From: Candidatus Xiphinematobacter sp.
GTDB lineage: Bacteria > Verrucomicrobiota > Verrucomicrobiia > Chthoniobacterales > Xiphinematobacteraceae
Assembly (NCBI GenBank): GCA_016766635.1
Contig: CP068473.1
Coordinates: forward strand, 678,673-742,672
Direction: 5' to 3'
DNA length: 64,000 bases
This document shows positions 25,892-34,388 of this stretch, one piece after another. Numbering within the stretch: the stretch's first letter is position 1; each line of letters opens with the position of its first letter. Both the position numbers and the translations under genes were made by a program. The notes beneath the pieces were generated by a model that was given only the letters and a program-made list of their open reading frames with translations, was not told the DNA's origin and searched no databases.

Positions 25892-28153
25892 ATGCCCGTG
25901 GTTGCCAAAGTTGTGGTAGGTCGGTCCACAGGAAGGGCGCTAGACTACCTCGTCCCAAGACTGCTACAAATTCAGGTGAGGGCGGGAACACGCGTCCTTG
26001 TCCCCCTTCGTACGCGTGTCGTTCAAGGGATCGTTATTGATATTTCTAGCTCCCCTGGAAACGAGTCGGAGAAGGGGTTGCGTGCTATCTGTGAAGTAAG
26101 CGACGCCCCCTCAATTCAACCCGTTCTAATCAGTCTGGCGCATTGGATGGCCAAGTACTACTGTTGCTCCTTGGGAGCAGCACTACGATGTGTGTTGCCA
26201 TCTGTCTTGCGTAAGGCGCAGGTGCGGACGCTACCCAGAAGGGGATGCTATATTTTCAGGTCGGCGCGCGAGATAGATGCTAATGAACGCTCTCTCCTAG
26301 AGGAGAAAGCCCCTTGCCAGGCACGGTTGCTACTCAGTCTACAGCATCCAGAGAGAAAACTGACACTTGCCGATGCGGAAAAAAGGGTGAAACGAACCAG
26401 TACGTTGGCTCATGGCACCAGTACGTTGGCTCATGGCTTAGAGCGGCGCGGACTAGTCTGCATTGAGAAGGAACAGGTGTACCGACATTCCCACGGTAAA
26501 GAGCTTTGCTCACAAAACAGGGCATCCGAGTTAAGTGCAGAACAAAAGACAGCTTTACGGGAAGTGGCTGCATGCATCCGAGACCCCGAACATTCCAGGC
26601 CGATACTTTTATACGGAGCAACCGGAGCCAGCAAAACTGAGGTTTACCTGGGTGCAATTGAGGAAACCCTACGCCTTGGTCGTACCGCGATGGTGCTTGT
26701 GCCGGAAATTTCATTAACCCCTCAAATATCGGAGCAGCTTAGATCCCATTTTCCCTCTATTCAAGATCAGGTAATAGTCTTGCACAGTCACCTCTCCAGA
26801 GGTATCCGCGTCGATGCGTGGCAGAAAATCCATTCTAAACAGGTCCGAGTTGTGATTGGGGCACGCAGTGCCGTTTTTTCCCCGATAAATGACCTTGGTC
26901 TAATCATTGTAGATGATGAACATGAAGCTGCTTACAAGCAGGAGGAATCTCCTAAATATCACGCAAGAGATATAGCTGTTTTGAGAGCCAGCCAGGAGAA
27001 ATGTGCCATTCTGTTGGGCAGTGCTACCCCTTCACTAGAAAGCTTCCTCAACACACGTAACGGCAAGTACCATCTCCTTCGATTAGGGAGTCATATAGAC
27101 AGCTGTTCTTTGCCTGTTATGCGCATTCTAGATCTCCGACAACTAAGACGCTTAGGGGGGCGGCGGCAGCCTATTCTCAGCGAACCACTATGCTCAGCTA
27201 TTCAAGAGCGTTTAAATCGCCGTGAGCAGACCATTCTATTCCTTAATCGTCGTGGATTTTCCACTGCAATGATTTGCACTATCTGCGGCCATGTTTGCCA
27301 GTGCCCTAATTGTAGTCTCTCCATGACCTATCATCACACGGGGAGACTAATTTGCCACCTTTGCAGCCACACAGTTCCATCTCCCTCAAAGTGCCCGTCT
27401 TGTAGAGATTCTTCCATTCGTCATACGGGAATAGGCACACAAAAAATCGAGGAAATTTCCAGACAGCTCTTTCCTACCGCTCGTATTGTGAGGGTAGATG
27501 CCGACTCTATGACGCGGAAGAATGCTTATGAAGAAGTGTTAGAGCTCTTCAAACTCGGCCAGATTGACCTATTGATTGGTACACAGATAATCGCTAAAGG
27601 CCTTCATTTTCCCAACGTAACTCTTGTTGGCGTTGTAAACGCTGACTTCAGTCTTCATATAACGGACTTTCGCGCAGGAGAACGAACTTTCCAGCTCCTT
27701 ACCCGGATAGCCAGCAGTATTAGAAGAGGAGCGATACGGGGAGAGGTTCTCATACAAACATTCACCCCATTTAGCCCTTATATCAAATTTGCCTGTCAAC
27801 GAAATTATGAGGGCTTTTTCGAGCAAGAGATACGATTTAGACGGTACTGTGGACATCCCCCATTTTCCCATCTCATTCTCCTCACATTACGTTCCAGCTC
27901 GCGAGAGCATGCCGATTCTCTTGCCAAGAAAGTGGCTCATGAATTAGCTGCGACGCTACCGCCCACAGTTAGAATAGGTGAAGCTGTACCGGCTCCCCTG
28001 CAAAGAGTGAAAGGAAAATTCCGATTCCACCTTGCAATTCGCGCCAAAGGGATTTCCGTAGTTGCACGAGCCTTAAGGATGACTTTGGATAAGTTATCCA
28101 TCCCATCGGATGTGGCTCTTTCTGTAGATGTAGATCCCCACCAACTCCTTTAA
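25892..28153 (+). CDS. priA: Primosomal protein N' (PriA helicase), divergent
   Basis: Replication-restart helicase of 753 residues with normal domain order: N-terminal DNA-binding domain, ATPase lobe 1, zinc-binding insertion (CTICGHVCQCPNCS ... CHLCSHTVPSPSKCPSC) and lobe 2. The DEAH-type box reads DDEHEAAYKQEE. Two ATPase motifs differ from the family norm: Walker A reads GATGASKTE (about 242-250), with Ser247 in place of the glycine before the lysine, and motif VI reads TRIASSIRRG (604-613) where VAGRAGRG is expected. Residues 169-175 and 176-182 are an exact 7-residue duplication caused by a 21-bp tandem repeat. The frame is intact, so the gene may be functional but weakened. Confidence 0.9.
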   Translation: MPVVAKVVVGRSTGRALDYLVPRLLQIQVRAGTRVLVPLRTRVVQGIVIDISSSPGNESEKGLRAICEVSDAPSIQPVLISLAHWMAKYYCCSLGAALRCVLPSVLRKAQVRTLPRRGCYIFRSAREIDANERSLLEEKAPCQARLLLSLQHPERKLTLADAEKRVKRTSTLAHGTSTLAHGLERRGLVCIEKEQVYRHSHGKELCSQNRASELSAEQKTALREVAACIRDPEHSRPILLYGATGASKTEVYLGAIEETLRLGRTAMVLVPEISLTPQISEQLRSHFPSIQDQVIVLHSHLSRGIRVDAWQKIHSKQVRVVIGARSAVFSPINDLGLIIVDDEHEAAYKQEESPKYHARDIAVLRASQEKCAILLGSATPSLESFLNTRNGKYHLLRLGSHIDSCSLPVMRILDLRQLRRLGGRRQPILSEPLCSAIQERLNRREQTILFLNRRGFSTAMICTICGHVCQCPNCSLSMTYHHTGRLICHLCSHTVPSPSKCPSCRDSSIRHTGIGTQKIEEISRQLFPTARIVRVDADSMTRKNAYEEVLELFKLGQIDLLIGTQIIAKGLHFPNVTLVGVVNADFSLHITDFRAGERTFQLLTRIASSIRRGAIRGEVLIQTFTPFSPYIKFACQRNYEGFFEQEIRFRRYCGHPPFSHLILLTLRSSSREHADSLAKKVAHELAATLPPTVRIGEAVPAPLQRVKGKFRFHLAIRAKGISVVARALRMTLDKLSIPSDVALSVDVDPHQLL
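26396..26437 (+). repeat. 21-bp in-frame tandem duplication in priA
   Basis: Two perfect adjacent 21-bp copies (26396-26416 and 26417-26437) encode the heptapeptide TSTLAHG twice. Because 21 is a multiple of three, the reading frame is kept. Confidence 0.97.
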
Positions 28154-28242
28154 GGCTTTAAGGCTCGGAAGAAAAGGTCTTTTCTAATCTATGTCTTGTA
28201 TCCTTTCCTCAGCTTGACTCCTTTCTTGCATCTATCCTTCCC

Positions 28243-30591
28243 ATGGTCAGGCTAACGCTTGCTCTTTTACTGATCCTGCTTATTAGCTTACCGCTGGGGC
28301 TGACTTTCCTCTGGGGCGCTGGGTTTGGAGAGATGGTGAAACGCCGTGTCGGGCTTGCCTTGGAAAGAGACGGTTTTCAAGTTCAGATTGAACGCCTTTC
28401 CTTTAGCCCATTTCGGGGCCTCATTGCAAAGAATGCCGTCCTAAAATCCACCAAGGGAAATAGGTTATGCTTATGCGCTCGCGTTAGACACCTTACTTGC
28501 TCACTGAGTATCAGCCGATTTCTTTTGGGAAAGTCTCTTGTCAAGGAAGTACAGCTAGACGGCGCTTCGTTGGATATTCCTCTACCGGAGGAGGCAGAGA
28601 GGCATTTGTCTATTCAAGACCTGAGCGCTAAAATACTTCTGCAATCCGGCTGTCTGAGGCTTTCTACTGCAGAATTTACTTTTAGAAACATCCACTTTGT
28701 GGTCAGTGGTTCCATTCGTAACCCATTTTTATTCCAATTTCTAGCGAGTGCTTTGTCACAGCAGCCCAACGGGACTAACTGGAAAATGATAGAGTGCGCG
28801 GCTAGAGCGTTGGGAAAAATCCGATATCTAGATAAACCAGTCCAAGTAGATGTGGTAGTGGAAGGCGACCCCACTGCTCCACAGATGTTCCAGGTACACA
28901 AGATAATCCTTCATGGAAAGAATATTCGATACCGCGGTATTTTTCTTCGGGAACTGGAATTGAGAGCCCGTTGCACTAACGGAGTTTTGGAAATGCATAA
29001 ACTGTACATAAGAGATACGGAAGGTACCCTCGAGGGGTCTGGGATAGTAGATTCTCTTACCTCAAAGGGGAAGTTTACAATAAGTAGCTCTCTCAATCTG
29101 CGGCCGCTCCTTACGGAATTCTTTCCGCGTAATAGGCTTCAGAAGTTCGTCGTGCCAAAACTGCAAACAGGAGCTTCTTCTCAAATTGACTTTACAACGC
29201 ACCTCTCCTGGGGTAGAGACCATCCGCGATACACGGTCTTCGGATCTGTGGTCATGTGCAAGTTCTTTTATGGTAAGTCTTTCTTGCACCGCCTAGAGCT
29301 AGGCTTTCTGTTCGAAAATGGGCAATGGTTTATACGGGATTTACTCGTTCAGGGTCGCTCTGGCATGCTCCGTGCGGACGCTCAGAAGACCAAAAAGCTT
29401 CTTCGAATTCAGCTTGGTAGCACCCTAAATCCAAAGGAGTTCTCCGACTTCTTCGGTCTAAAGATTCGCAAGCTTCTGGAACAGACGCAATTTCTAGATG
29501 CGCCCAGGCTTACTCTCCGGCTCAGTGGCCGCACACTAGACCTTCTTTCTGGTCGGGGAGAATTGAGCATTGGTCGTACTTCTGTGCGCGGCGCGTGGGC
29601 AGATTATGGTTTTTCCAAGATTGAAATCATTCCTCAGTCTATTACCTGTCGTGACTTTGAGGTGCAATGCAAGAAGAGCAGAGGGTCTGGAACCCTTTCC
29701 TATAACTTTAGAAATGGGCAATTGTGCCTACATAACATTGTTTCCACGTTGATGCCAGAAGATGTCATGCTTTGGCTTAGCCCACAACTAGCGCAGGCAG
29801 TCTCTCCTTACAGATTTCACTCACCTCCCATTATCTTAGCGGACGGATACCTACACCCCTCCAGTCCTCACCTTAACGCCCTTTCAGTGCGAATCCGTTC
29901 CCAGGCTGGACTAGACTATGATCTGTTTGAGCGGACACTGTGCTTTGGAGCCACTCGAGCCATAGTACATGTCGAAGGTAGCCAGGTAAAAGTACGGATC
30001 CCCTCCGCGGCGCTTTTTCAGGGCTCGGTGGCCCTGCAAGCCAATGTTCACTTTAACATCTCTCCCCAACCAACTTGCGAACTAGATGTTCGTCTTTCTC
30101 ACGTCGAGTGTTCACGTCTTACAGAGCTCTTTTTCGGCTACGCTAAGTCCAATGGGTTTTTAAGCGGAAACTACCGCTTTCGAGTCAGTGCGGATGGGAA
30201 AGCAGGCATGCTGGGTAGCGGTTATATCCGTATTGAAGAAGGTAGTGTCCTCTCGGTTCCATTTCTTAGACCTCTTTCTCCCATCTTAAATCAGATTATT
30301 CCTGGTATTGGGTATGAACCTGCGAGAAGGGCCTACGTAGCCTTTCAAGTTGAGAATCGGAAAGTGACTACTAAGAACCTGCAGCTAACTGGACCAGGAT
30401 TTAATCTACTAGGACGTGGAGATTTTGACTTTTTTACTGGAAAGATAAACATGACCGTCCGGGTTAATGCACAGGGAGTCCCTGGAATGGTACTCCTTCC
30501 AGTCAGTAAGCTGCTAGAATTCGAATCAAGGGGTACACTCTTGCAACCAGAATGGCAACTTAAACGACTTAAACCAATGATCCGGTTCTAA
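28243..30591 (+). CDS. AsmA-like / AsmA-C domain membrane-anchored protein
   Basis: A protein of 782 residues with one N-terminal membrane anchor (LALLLILLISLPLGLTFLWG) followed by a long, beta-strand-rich periplasmic region. The FQVQIERLSFSPFRGLIAKNAVL start and the C-terminal segment with GYEPARRAYVAFQVENRKVTTKNLQLTG..GRGDFDFFTGKINMTVRVN resemble AsmA-like C-terminal domains. Such proteins (YhdP, TamB and relatives) are thought to form bridges carrying phospholipids to the outer membrane; a role here is inferred from that family. No close functional neighbour. The start lies about 90 bp after priA. Confidence 0.7.
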   Translation: MVRLTLALLLILLISLPLGLTFLWGAGFGEMVKRRVGLALERDGFQVQIERLSFSPFRGLIAKNAVLKSTKGNRLCLCARVRHLTCSLSISRFLLGKSLVKEVQLDGASLDIPLPEEAERHLSIQDLSAKILLQSGCLRLSTAEFTFRNIHFVVSGSIRNPFLFQFLASALSQQPNGTNWKMIECAARALGKIRYLDKPVQVDVVVEGDPTAPQMFQVHKIILHGKNIRYRGIFLRELELRARCTNGVLEMHKLYIRDTEGTLEGSGIVDSLTSKGKFTISSSLNLRPLLTEFFPRNRLQKFVVPKLQTGASSQIDFTTHLSWGRDHPRYTVFGSVVMCKFFYGKSFLHRLELGFLFENGQWFIRDLLVQGRSGMLRADAQKTKKLLRIQLGSTLNPKEFSDFFGLKIRKLLEQTQFLDAPRLTLRLSGRTLDLLSGRGELSIGRTSVRGAWADYGFSKIEIIPQSITCRDFEVQCKKSRGSGTLSYNFRNGQLCLHNIVSTLMPEDVMLWLSPQLAQAVSPYRFHSPPIILADGYLHPSSPHLNALSVRIRSQAGLDYDLFERTLCFGATRAIVHVEGSQVKVRIPSAALFQGSVALQANVHFNISPQPTCELDVRLSHVECSRLTELFFGYAKSNGFLSGNYRFRVSADGKAGMLGSGYIRIEEGSVLSVPFLRPLSPILNQIIPGIGYEPARRAYVAFQVENRKVTTKNLQLTGPGFNLLGRGDFDFFTGKINMTVRVNAQGVPGMVLLPVSKLLEFESRGTLLQPEWQLKRLKPMIRF

Positions 30592-30697
30592 ATAAAAGGG
30601 AACTGTCAGAATAGTATCAGAGTGTTAATACCTCTCTATAGAGGGCACTTCGCGATAGCAACCCAAATTTCCCGTCTAAAAACAGAAGGCGGCCTTT

Positions 30698-31135
30698 TTA
30701 TCTTTCTTCCTTACCTGAAGCCTTGAGGAGTAGTACTGGAACCCCTACCCGGTGACGAACACGGTCGACAGTATTTCCGTAAATCAAATCTCCCAAAAAG
30801 CGGTGTCCGTGGGTAGACATGGCTATTAGGTCTACTTCACGCTCCCTGGCAACCCGGACGATCTCATTTGAGGGCTCACCCATAGCAAGTTCATAATTGC
30901 AATTAAGGCCTCCATTTTGAAGGGCCTGTGCCACAGACTGAAGGTATCTCAGATCGTTTTTCATCTCTTCGCTCTCAGTGAGATTTAGCTGATCGTAATT
31001 TCTAGCTACCCATCCGCTTGCTACATGGAGGAGATGTAAGTGTCCACCAGTTGAGTGAGCCAACCGGCAGACGTGCCCCAAAATTGTAGAGTCTGCCACA
31101 CTATTTTCCAAGGGGATCAATATGTTATGGTACAT
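30698..31135 (-). CDS. Universal stress protein, UspA family
   Basis: A 145-residue cytosolic protein with the UspA fold: MYHNILIPLENSVADSTILGHVCRLA at the start and VDLIAMSTHGHRFLGDLIYGNTVDRV RHRVGVPVLLLK at the end. The nucleotide-binding pattern G-x2-G-x9-G-(S/T) is only partly kept (GHRFLGDLIYGNT). Some members bind ATP and assist stress survival; the exact job is unknown. It is convergent with the AsmA-like gene and followed upstream by a long gene-poor spacer. Confidence 0.9.
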   Translation of the reverse strand: MYHNILIPLENSVADSTILGHVCRLAHSTGGHLHLLHVASGWVARNYDQLNLTESEEMKNDLRYLQSVAQALQNGGLNCNYELAMGEPSNEIVRVAREREVDLIAMSTHGHRFLGDLIYGNTVDRVRHRVGVPVLLLKASGKEER

Positions 31136-31849
31136 GGGTAGTCGGTGCCGGTAGCACCAGAGGAGGGAGGCAACAGTATAGCCCCTCTCTCACAAGGAAA
31201 ACAAAAGTTTTGCATGGATCATTGTCCTCACCCTACCTTCCTAATGTAGGAGCAGTTGTTTCGTGTCTACAAATGTTTCGAGATAGGACTGTCGGAAGCA
31301 TTGCCGCTATTATCTAATAAAGCCTTGTTGCTTTCTGGATTTGATCTCTCTTCTAAAAAAAGAGACGACTAATGGCATTAATAGGTATCGAGAAATACTC
31401 AGAAATTCCTGTGGAAAGTGAGATGACAATACTTGCCTGGACAAAATAAGCTAAGGCTTTAGTAAAAGTCTAAAGTCAGCGTGGCAGGATGGATGCAATT
31501 GGAGGGCAGCTTAGACAAGCTTAGGTTGCGCGGTAGCACGTGCTTGTTGCGTTATCATAGATAGATCGCTTAATAATCCGCGACTCTGTTTTTGTTAGCA
31601 TCCCAGACAGGAGTCCTCCAGCATTCCACGGTAATAGTATACACTAACCTCAACGGCATAACAGCGTATGAGGGCTTTCCCCATAAGGGTGGAAAACATC
31701 CGGGCATTTCTTTGCCAAGTTGATGGAATACTTCTACAGCCATTAGACTAGGGGGCGCCTGAGCTTTCTCTTTTAGTATGGCTTTGGGAAAGCGGGGGAG
31801 AGTAGACAAAGCCACCAAACCTCAGGAAAGAACTTTCCTATGGAGCGCA

Positions 31850-31869
31850 ACCGACTCTGACCGACTCTG
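31850..31869. repeat. 10-bp tandem duplication
   Basis: ACCGACTCTG occurs twice in perfect tandem inside the spacer between uspA and the IHF/HU gene. Confidence 0.93.
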
Positions 31870-32030
31870 CAGGTATCACATGGAAATAGTAGAAGCTACC
31901 AAAGAACAGCAAAGGGGAGCACGCTTCTGCCTTACATGATCTGTACTTGGTTACAGAACCTGGTCCATGAGTTCTGGTGATATAAGTGATATACAAGTCT
32001 GCCTGAAAATAGATGCATTTACTATGCATT

Positions 32031-32048
32031 AAACTACATAAACTACAT
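32031..32048. repeat. 9-bp tandem duplication
   Basis: AAACTACAT occurs twice in perfect tandem, just downstream of the leftward IHF/HU-family gene. Confidence 0.92.
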
Positions 32049-32101
32049 ATTAATAACTACCAAGACCGAGAAGACTAGTCGCCTCTTTCTTATTCATCGA
32101 T

Positions 32102-32425
32102 TCACTGGGAATGCTTTTTTAGTTCCTCAGTCCGTAGTATTACACGGCGCTGCATAACTCTACCCGGCCTAAATTTTACCGCCGCGCGGGCCGGAATAAC
32201 CACATCTGTTTCCGGCTTATTAGGGTTGCGCCCGATCCTCGCTTTTGTCAGCCTGACCTCAAATACGCCGAAGTTGCGTAATTCTACGTCTTGCCCCTTG
32301 GCAAGGGATGCAATGATGTGGTCCAGGGTCTTTTGTATCACTCGGGAAACATCCTGTTGTACCAGATTAAGTTCTTCACTGATGCTTAGTACCAGATTGC
32401 GCTTAGTAAGGTTGCCTAGTTTCAT
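32102..32425 (-). CDS. IHF/HU-family DNA-binding protein
   Basis: Nucleoid protein of 107 residues that bends DNA as a dimer. It begins LTKRNLVLSISEELNLVQQDVSRVIQKTL (dimerisation helices), then GQDVELRNFGVFEVR, the beta-arm with GRNPNKPETDVVIPARAAVKFRPGRVMQ. The NPxT-like tip and length beyond 90 residues favour the IHF branch over HU, but which subunit cannot be told. The basic C-terminal tail (RRVILRTEELKKHSQ) is slightly longer than usual. Confidence 0.9.
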   Translation of the reverse strand: MKLGNLTKRNLVLSISEELNLVQQDVSRVIQKTLDHIIASLAKGQDVELRNFGVFEVRLTKARIGRNPNKPETDVVIPARAAVKFRPGRVMQRRVILRTEELKKHSQ

Positions 32426-33236
32426 TACTTCAAATTACTAATTTAGTAGTTACTTCGTTGTCTCCTACGAGCGGTGAGTATAAGTCACGTGATATGCTGT
32501 TGCAATACTGAGGCTATATCCTATCCAGAATGGATTATGGTTGATGTAGAACTTGTTTTCAAGTAGCACCACAGGTGCCATTTGCACACTGGCATAGGGA
32601 AAGAATAGGAGAACCAGGAGAACCGGAACGTTAGATTGCTCTGTCATTGCCAATGTGCTGTGTGACGGAATGGGAATTAAACTAAGGTGGATTAACCAAG
32701 TAGCCAAGTAGAGGGGTTGGTAAAAAAGGTCTTGTCTCCGGAATAGACGCATTGGCTTCCGTAATTTTCTTCCGGGTGGGTTCCACATGCTTATACTCAA
32801 ATAAGGTCGGCACGCTGCGGAAGTTACAGCGAGACTATTCCGGTAGCAAATCGTAGGGGGTGATTATCCCCCAGCCCTCCGTATTGGATTATCCTCCGAG
32901 AAATATTCCGATACGTACGTTAGGTGAAGGGGCGGGGAGTGTAGATTGCCTGCCAGGGGCTACCCGAAGGGAATGGAAGGTAGAGCCGTCCCGTTTCAAC
33001 GAAAATTAGCCCCATTTTATCCACTTGGCATTCCCCCCTACCAAGGCAGGTAGAATCCTTCCTCTTTTGGCTTCGCACCACTCTAAAGGATGAATTAATG
33101 CGAAAACTAGAGTAGCTGGCCAGTGGGGGAATATGCTGGTACCATGCTGTCACTCTCCTCCTGTAGAGATGTACCCATTCCCTTCTCCATTTAATGGGAA
33201 AAGTGTTGTCTTCTCCTTACGCTCCCGCGTAATGAC
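32426..33236. other. Long spacer between IHF/HU gene and cox operon
   Basis: About 810 bases between divergent genes. It should hold the promoter of the respiratory operon. Visible structure is limited to a 9-bp tandem duplication (32607-32624) and a small GGGGG/CCCCC hairpin around 32856-32872. A leftward frame of 111 codons (32465-32800) is hydrophobic in part but not recognisable. Confidence 0.5.
32607..32624. repeat. 9-bp tandem duplication
   Basis: AGGAGAACC occurs twice in perfect tandem in the spacer upstream of the cytochrome oxidase operon. Confidence 0.92.
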
Positions 33237-34376
33237 TTGAAGATGGAGACTTTCTGGAGAAAGCGCGGTTGTACAGTGGTGCAGGCAGTGTTTTGCAAAT
33301 GCCGCGTGGTGCTCGCTACGCTTCTGTTTATCGGGATGCTTTGGACTCCAAGACTAGCTGTCTCCGAGATCAATATGGTTCCTAACAGTTTTCATCCCTG
33401 CTCTGTTCCTGCACGCGCCATTTATGAGCTCTCTGTACTGGTACTGGCAATTTGCTCAGGGATTTTTGTGGTGGTCACAGCAGCACTTTTATTTGTGGTA
33501 GTACGTTATCGGAGACGTCCTACGGATGGTACGCAGGAACCTCCTCAAATCTACGGCAGTTCTCAAATTGAATTAGCTTGGACAGTAGTTCCCATTATAA
33601 TTACGCTCGTGCTGATTCTAGTGACGGCCCGCACTATTGGAGAAATTCAGAACAGAAACCTTCCGGAAGATGCATTGATAGTGGAGGTAACAGGGCACCA
33701 GTGGTGGTGGGAAGTAGGCTATCCCCAGTATGAGGTGAAGACAGCAAATGAAATCCATGTGCCGGTCAGTTCTGCTGCTCATCCTGCGCCTACTCGAATC
33801 GTGTTGAAATCTGCAGATGTACTTCATAGCTTTTGGGTACCACAGCTTGCTGGGAAGATGCAATTGGTCCCTAACAGAACTAACATGACTTGGATCGAAC
33901 CTCTGCGAACGGGAGTCTATTTGGGAAGTTGTGCCCAATACTGTGGAGCCCAGCACGCCTTTATGCTGCTGCGTGTGATAGTGCATACGCCAGAAGAGTT
34001 TCAATGTTGGATCGCTAGCCAAAAGGGGCTTTCTACTCGATCTAGGCCATTAGCTATAGCAGCCACTTCGCATGGAACCCCTAGCCGGGGCGGTATAGAC
34101 CCGGCAGCTAGTGGAAAAAAAACGTTCTTTTCAACTGCCTGTATAAACTGCCATCGAATTAATGGGACCGCCGCGGAGGGTACTCTTGGACCGGATTTAA
34201 CACATCTAATGAGTCGACATACCATTGGAGCAGGGGTAGCCGAAAATACGCATCAAAACCTTGTCGCCTGGATACGTGACCCACAGCTTCTAAAGCCAGG
34301 TTGCTTTATGCCAGACATGCACTTGACTCCATCCCAAATCCATGAAGTCGTGGCTTATTTAGAGACCTTGCGATAG
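33237..34376 (+). CDS. coxB: Cytochrome c oxidase subunit II with fused cytochrome c domain
   Basis: Carries the CuA centre that takes electrons from cytochrome c, here with its own C-terminal haem c. Order: signal peptide (about 20-42), membrane helices near 65-90 and 115-135, the cupredoxin domain with VTGHQWWWEVGYP and the CuA ligands CAQYCGAQHAFM near 230-240, then a cytochrome c domain with CINCH near residue 301 and the axial Met probably in the CFMPDMHLTP segment. This is the caa3-type arrangement. The ATG codes MKMETFW; coxA starts 13 bp after its stop. Confidence 0.95.
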   Translation: MKMETFWRKRGCTVVQAVFCKCRVVLATLLFIGMLWTPRLAVSEINMVPNSFHPCSVPARAIYELSVLVLAICSGIFVVVTAALLFVVVRYRRRPTDGTQEPPQIYGSSQIELAWTVVPIIITLVLILVTARTIGEIQNRNLPEDALIVEVTGHQWWWEVGYPQYEVKTANEIHVPVSSAAHPAPTRIVLKSADVLHSFWVPQLAGKMQLVPNRTNMTWIEPLRTGVYLGSCAQYCGAQHAFMLLRVIVHTPEEFQCWIASQKGLSTRSRPLAIAATSHGTPSRGGIDPAASGKKTFFSTACINCHRINGTAAEGTLGPDLTHLMSRHTIGAGVAENTHQNLVAWIRDPQLLKPGCFMPDMHLTPSQIHEVVAYLETLR

Positions 34377-34388
34377 GAAGAACAGTTG

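Larger units (their letters stand above)
31136..32101. other. Long gene-poor spacer upstream of uspA
   Basis: About 970 bases with no gene I can support. It contains two perfect short tandem duplications: 10 bp at 31850-31869 and 9 bp at 32031-32048. A leftward open frame of 82 codons (31570-31818) is not recognisable. The stretch may be a decayed gene. Confidence 0.5.

Noticed and set aside
31570-31818. An 82-codon leftward frame in the uspA spacer
   Set aside because: No recognisable family, no clear ribosome binding site; it may be a fragment of a lost gene but cannot be supported.
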